From an uncultured Chitinophaga sp. (GTDB lineage Bacteria > Bacteroidota > Bacteroidia > Chitinophagales > Chitinophagaceae), in contig NZ_CAMLHC010000014.1 of the NCBI RefSeq assembly GCF_946479755.1, forward strand, positions 124,001-188,000: 64,000 bases of DNA, written 5' to 3'. The first letter of the stretch is position 1. The number at the start of each line of letters is the position of its first letter. Position numbers and translations under genes: made by a program. Shown here one piece after another: positions 60,325 to 64,000 of this stretch. Below the pieces are notes generated by a model. It ran no database searches, was not told the DNA's origin, and was given only the letters and a program-made list of their open reading frames with translations.

Positions 60325-63300
60325 ATGGCTACAAGTGTTATTAAAAACCTTTTTTACGCCAGCCCCTATTCTCCATTACCACCCGGCGTTGGCACGGCAG
60401 GCATCACCCTGCAAACAGATCCCGGTCAGTCTCCCACACCGGCAAACGTCAAGGACCCGGTGTTGGTAATACGGTTGCGCATGGCGGCCAACCCGCAGGT
60501 AGTAATAGCGGTATCGCCTACCTCCGGCCCCACCACCAGCGTAACGACGGCCTTCATCCAGCCTCCATTCCCGCTGTCGGGCACCGATTCGTATATGCTG
60601 GACGTGATATGGGTGAGAAACGGCGCACCACTGCCAAGCATTAACTGGAACGCGGCCATTACCTCCGCGCCCGTCATCGCGGCAGAAGTGTCCATCTTAA
60701 GCGCCAGCTTCGATGGCGCCAATGTCACGGCTATATTGGATTATGGGCCCAGCGGCATGGGCGTAGGCGCACAGGTGAATGTGTACTCCCTTTCCGGAGG
60801 TGTATACGTGAATGTTGGCAGCATGCAGGCGCAGGGCAATACCGTAACAGTGCCGGTCGACAGCACCGGCTTCCCTTCCGTCTTCTTTCTAAGTGCGCAG
60901 GCAGTCATGCCCACCACCAACGCCGGTGGCGCCGGCGCGTTCGCCGCCCCCTTCAGCCTCGGTCCGGCCACTCCCATAACCGCCGCCTGCGGCATACCGC
61001 AGGCAGCCAAAACCATCAACGCCGCCGCATACAACGGGAACACACTGACGCTCTCCTGGGCGCTGGACACGGTGCAAGGCTGTGTGGACCCCGATTCCAG
61101 CCGCATACAGGTGCTTTCCAACGGCAAAGTGATCAACACCTTTCATGGCGGCCCATTGTCGGCCATCATTCCCCTGGATGCCTACGGGCAAAACGGGATC
61201 ACCATCGCGGTAAGCACCGTGTCCAACAATATCGGCAGTCAACCTTTGCCGTTCAGCCTTATTACCACTTCCCCTGTGATAACAAACGTGGTGGCCAATA
61301 AGTCCTCCGGCAAAGTAACCGCCAGTGTTACCGTTCCAACAGGAATGGCAGTACAGGGGTATCTCATGGAGGGCGAAAGGGTGCTGGCAGGACCGGTAAC
61401 TGCCGCCAACAATGTGCTCAGCTTCGACTATGCCACCAGCACTTACAACGTGGAAGGTATGGTGGGACTACGTGTTGCAGGCAACATCACGTCCGTTGAT
61501 GGCATTGTTACCGGTCCGCGCAGCGCAGGCGCCATCCTGCTCGCTACAACACCCCTGCTGGCTTCAGCAACGATTTACACCGATCCTGCCAGCTCCACGA
61601 AGTGGCGTATTGACCTTGGCTGGGAACGGCTGCCCGACGCCGCATCGGCTGTCACCTCATATACCATCAGCCTTTTACAGGACAATGTTTCCGTAGCAAC
61701 GCAAACGCTCAACGCCACCTTCGCTACGCTGTCCATAGACAAGACTGCCATAGACATTACCAAAACGCAAGCCATTCAGCTGTCGGCCACGGGCGCTACC
61801 GGTGGCGCGTCCCCGGTGCAAACGTTGTATGCGCTGTTCTTCGCGCCCACGCTGACGTCGCTCGTTACCACGCAAAGCCAGGTGACTGTCAACTGGACGG
61901 CGCCGCAGCTACCATCCGGCAATACCATGCCTGCGCTGTATCAGCCGGTGGTGATCGCCGGCGGAAATATTATTGCCCGCGGAAGCACTACCACGGCCAA
62001 CAGCGCGGCGATAGCACTTTCTGATATAGCCGTTCCCGATACGGGGAATATAGCGGTGATGGTCAGCGTAGCTTTAGGGCCAGTGATACTGCAACCGGAT
62101 ACCGGCATGGCCGGCGGCTCCAGCGCAGCCCCTATTTTAAAAGCACCGCTGATACAGCCCGTCAGCGCCGATCCGCTTACCAATATCGCTACGCTACACT
62201 GGGCCGCTGTGGATACCGCCGCCACCTACACCGTGCTGTTGACGGATGGCACCTCGCAGAAGGCCATCAGCACGACCTCCTACGCTTTACCGCAGGCGTT
62301 GGGCACCGGCGCCCGGGTGGGTTACTCCGTGCAGGCTAACAATACAACCAACGGCGTGGCTCTCACCGGACCGCCGTCAATACCGGCGACCATACCCACC
62401 AGCGTGGCCAATATCTCAAGGGTACGGTTCGATGGCAGTCACGTCAGCATGGAGTGGGCCGCAGTAGCAGATGCCTTGTCCTATGCCGTTTTTGTATATG
62501 ATGATTTACAGCAAAATACTTACACCGGCACTACCAGCCAGACCACTGCTACGTTCACCATCACGCCGGCAGCCGGCCGCACTTACACTGCGTATGTACA
62601 GCCGGTCACCATCCATGGCACGGCGCTGCGGGGCATCAGCGGCACGTTGTTCAGCACCGGTATCTACGTGAGCCAGCAGCCGGCGGCTACGGCATACCCT
62701 TACGTTTACCTCGCGCAAACGATGAACGCCATGGGCACCGCAGCGGCTAACCCTCCGGCACAGGCCATTACGTTGTACCTGCCGGAACTGGGCGCCACCG
62801 CCGGCGCACTCGGCACCACACCTATTACCGCCGGTCCATTCAGTATAGCACCTTCCGGGGTAGCGGCGCTGCCGTACAAGTTAACCATCGCCGCCAGCGA
62901 GGAAGCATGGTCGTTCAACACCGTGGCCATCCGGCCGCTGCTGCAGCAGGACTACGTCGCTTTCCTGAAAGCAGTGGAAAAGCCGGCAGCCGACGGTAGT
63001 CTGCCTGGCGCCACCCCCTACGGCATTTCGCTGGTGCAGTCAGCCATCGCCTGCGCGCTGCCACAGACGTTTGCCGAACTGCTGTACTATAATTTCGGAT
63101 TCTCCACCGCCACCACCGCAGGTGCGGGCTACATCGACCTGCGGCCCGGAATGATATTGCGCGTAACAGCCAGCGACTACATCAACATCCCCGGCAGCGT
63201 ACCCTCGTGGATCAACGGCTACGGCCCCGGCGCACCGCTGGATTTCGAGATCGGCAGTTACCTCGCAGGCGCCAACTGGCGTACCGGCTTCGACGCATTT

Positions 63301-63903
63301 CTCAGTACCCTCTCTTCACTGGGTGCACTGGGCGTAACGACGCCCGCGCTGAGCTCCGGCTACACACAAGCCGGACTGGCAGGCGCTGTTGACCTCTACT
63401 ATCCGCAGTTCATCCAGCCGTTCTACCGGCTCTATATACCTTCTTCCATCAACACCGCCTGGGGACAGGGCACCAATTCCACCCAGTCGAATTTTACGCT
63501 GGTGGCAGCGGCCAGCTACACCGCCCTGCAGCAGACAAACGTCATCCCCTCCACTACGCCGACCGCTTACTTCCGCGGCCGCACAACGGTGCAGGTGATG
63601 ATCAGGGTGATGGTAAACGGCGTAGAGCGGCTGACGCCTGTCGGCACTTCCGTGGGCAACCTGCTGGAACAGCTGAACATGCGGCCGGCGGCTACTTCCG
63701 GCGCACTCGGCAATCTTCGTATATACAGATCCGTTACCCCTGCCATCACCGGCACCAGCCCTTCCGGTTCGTTGGGACCGCTGCTGGAATTGCGTATTGA
63801 CTGGAACGGACTTTCAACATATGCCATGGGCAATGGCCTGACAGCCCTGTCAATACCGTTATTGCCGGGCGACCAGATATTCACTGATAAAACCGGTTCA
63901 TGA
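60325..63903 (+). CDS. Large FN3-like repeat protein
   Basis: 1192 residues, no signal peptide, very rich in Ala, Thr, Val and Pro. The chain to ~800 is a series of beta-sandwich units of about 90-100 residues with FN3-like rhythm (e.g. IATLHWAAVDTAATYTVLL, VSMEWAAVADALSYAVFVY, VTVNWTAPQLPSG). Residues ~800-1192 are different; the last ~120 include VQVMIRVMVNGVERLTPVG, VGNLLEQLNMRP and IPLLPGDQIF, reminiscent of the SLBB/polysaccharide-export type of fold, but weakly. Its stop overlaps the start of the next gene (ATGA). Possibly an adhesin or an exported toxin-like scaffold; function not known. Confidence 0.6.
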   Translation: MATSVIKNLFYASPYSPLPPGVGTAGITLQTDPGQSPTPANVKDPVLVIRLRMAANPQVVIAVSPTSGPTTSVTTAFIQPPFPLSGTDSYMLDVIWVRNGAPLPSINWNAAITSAPVIAAEVSILSASFDGANVTAILDYGPSGMGVGAQVNVYSLSGGVYVNVGSMQAQGNTVTVPVDSTGFPSVFFLSAQAVMPTTNAGGAGAFAAPFSLGPATPITAACGIPQAAKTINAAAYNGNTLTLSWALDTVQGCVDPDSSRIQVLSNGKVINTFHGGPLSAIIPLDAYGQNGITIAVSTVSNNIGSQPLPFSLITTSPVITNVVANKSSGKVTASVTVPTGMAVQGYLMEGERVLAGPVTAANNVLSFDYATSTYNVEGMVGLRVAGNITSVDGIVTGPRSAGAILLATTPLLASATIYTDPASSTKWRIDLGWERLPDAASAVTSYTISLLQDNVSVATQTLNATFATLSIDKTAIDITKTQAIQLSATGATGGASPVQTLYALFFAPTLTSLVTTQSQVTVNWTAPQLPSGNTMPALYQPVVIAGGNIIARGSTTTANSAAIALSDIAVPDTGNIAVMVSVALGPVILQPDTGMAGGSSAAPILKAPLIQPVSADPLTNIATLHWAAVDTAATYTVLLTDGTSQKAISTTSYALPQALGTGARVGYSVQANNTTNGVALTGPPSIPATIPTSVANISRVRFDGSHVSMEWAAVADALSYAVFVYDDLQQNTYTGTTSQTTATFTITPAAGRTYTAYVQPVTIHGTALRGISGTLFSTGIYVSQQPAATAYPYVYLAQTMNAMGTAAANPPAQAITLYLPELGATAGALGTTPITAGPFSIAPSGVAALPYKLTIAASEEAWSFNTVAIRPLLQQDYVAFLKAVEKPAADGSLPGATPYGISLVQSAIACALPQTFAELLYYNFGFSTATTAGAGYIDLRPGMILRVTASDYINIPGSVPSWINGYGPGAPLDFEIGSYLAGANWRTGFDAFLSTLSSLGALGVTTPALSSGYTQAGLAGAVDLYYPQFIQPFYRLYIPSSINTAWGQGTNSTQSNFTLVAAASYTALQQTNVIPSTTPTAYFRGRTTVQVMIRVMVNGVERLTPVGTSVGNLLEQLNMRPAATSGALGNLRIYRSVTPAITGTSPSGSLGPLLELRIDWNGLSTYAMGNGLTALSIPLLPGDQIFTDKTGS

Positions 63904-64000
63904 GCGTTCCCGTATTCAACCAGGTGAGCTCATTATTACTGTATGAGCTGTCTACCCTGCCCGTTGCCAATGTGCCGGACTACTGGGCAGGTTATTACGC
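63900..64000 (+). CDS. Truncated gene at the window end
   Basis: Starts at an ATG overlapping the stop codon of the FN3-like gene (ATGA), so the two are translationally coupled. The first ~33 codons read MSVPVFNQVSSLLLYELSTL and on, without a signal peptide or stop. The rest lies outside the window; no family can be named. Confidence 0.6.
   Translation, partial: MSVPVFNQVSSLLLYELSTLPVANVPDYWAGYY

Noticed and set aside
1..64000. tRNA, rRNA, CRISPR arrays, insertion sequences, phage genes
   Set aside because: None seen on reading both strands; absence is by eye and weak for small RNAs.

Overview
The window reads as chromosomal DNA of a soil-type Bacteroidota, most like Chitinophaga. This is inferred from content: SusC/SusD pairs, an ECF sigma/FecR pair, GntR/UTRA and AraC regulators, many lipoproteins, DUF4998/DUF5000-type lipoproteins, promoters of the TTG...TAnnTTTG type, and moderately GC-rich, closely packed genes. 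I saw no rRNA, tRNA, CRISPR array, integrase or insertion sequence.

Layout. 1-5.4 kb: a small secreted protein, then a minus-strand operon of three lipoprotein GH18 enzymes (two with a C-terminal beta/gamma-crystallin-like domain), then a DinB-like protein. 5.5-6.6 kb: an acyltransferase. 6.9-15.1 kb: a mannose module with a ROK-kinase/mannose-6-phosphate-isomerase fusion, an MFS sugar porter, a GH38 alpha-mannosidase and a convergent GntR regulator. 15.3-18.1 kb: an SDR reductase, two Crp/Fnr-type regulators and a DoxX protein. 18.2-19.5 kb: a 54-residue RiPP-like precursor with three Trp-containing octad repeats, facing a lipoprotein related to cholesterol-dependent cytolysins but lacking domain 4. 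19.7-26.2 kb: a membrane AraC regulator, an alpha/beta hydrolase lipoprotein, an outer-membrane protein, a HEAT-like protein and a LuxR-type two-component system with a separate 7TM protein. 26.5-29.4 kb: two tandem P47-type TULIP proteins, the family found in OrfX-type botulinum neurotoxin loci. 29.4-36.5 kb: DUF3592 protein, PQQ dehydrogenase with cytochrome c, AraC regulator, sugar isomerase lipoprotein and POT transporter. 36.6-46.4 kb: a polysaccharide utilisation locus (glycosidase, two DUF lipoproteins, SusD, SusC) with a divergent GntR regulator. 46.5-48.4 kb: dxs. 48.6-57.2 kb: an ECF sigma/FecR/SusC(STN)/SusD/TlpA locus. 57.3-58.5 kb: NamZ-type muramidase. 58.7-64 kb: a Hint-domain protein, a 1192-residue FN3-like protein and a truncated third gene.

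How it works together (inference). GH18 enzymes and the GH38 mannosidase fit stepwise breakdown of mannose-rich glycans, with imported mannose phosphorylated and isomerised by the fusion enzyme. The two GntR regulators are paralogues with a nearly identical effector-domain motif. Copies of a site TATGT-N4-ACA lie at the mannose operon promoter, at both regulator genes, upstream of the SusC gene and just downstream of the second regulator gene, so the two loci may respond to related sugars.

Most unusual content: the orphan RiPP-like precursor, the D4-less cytolysin relative, the P47 pair and the Hint/FN3 operon. All are recognised from sequence patterns only and none has been checked by search.
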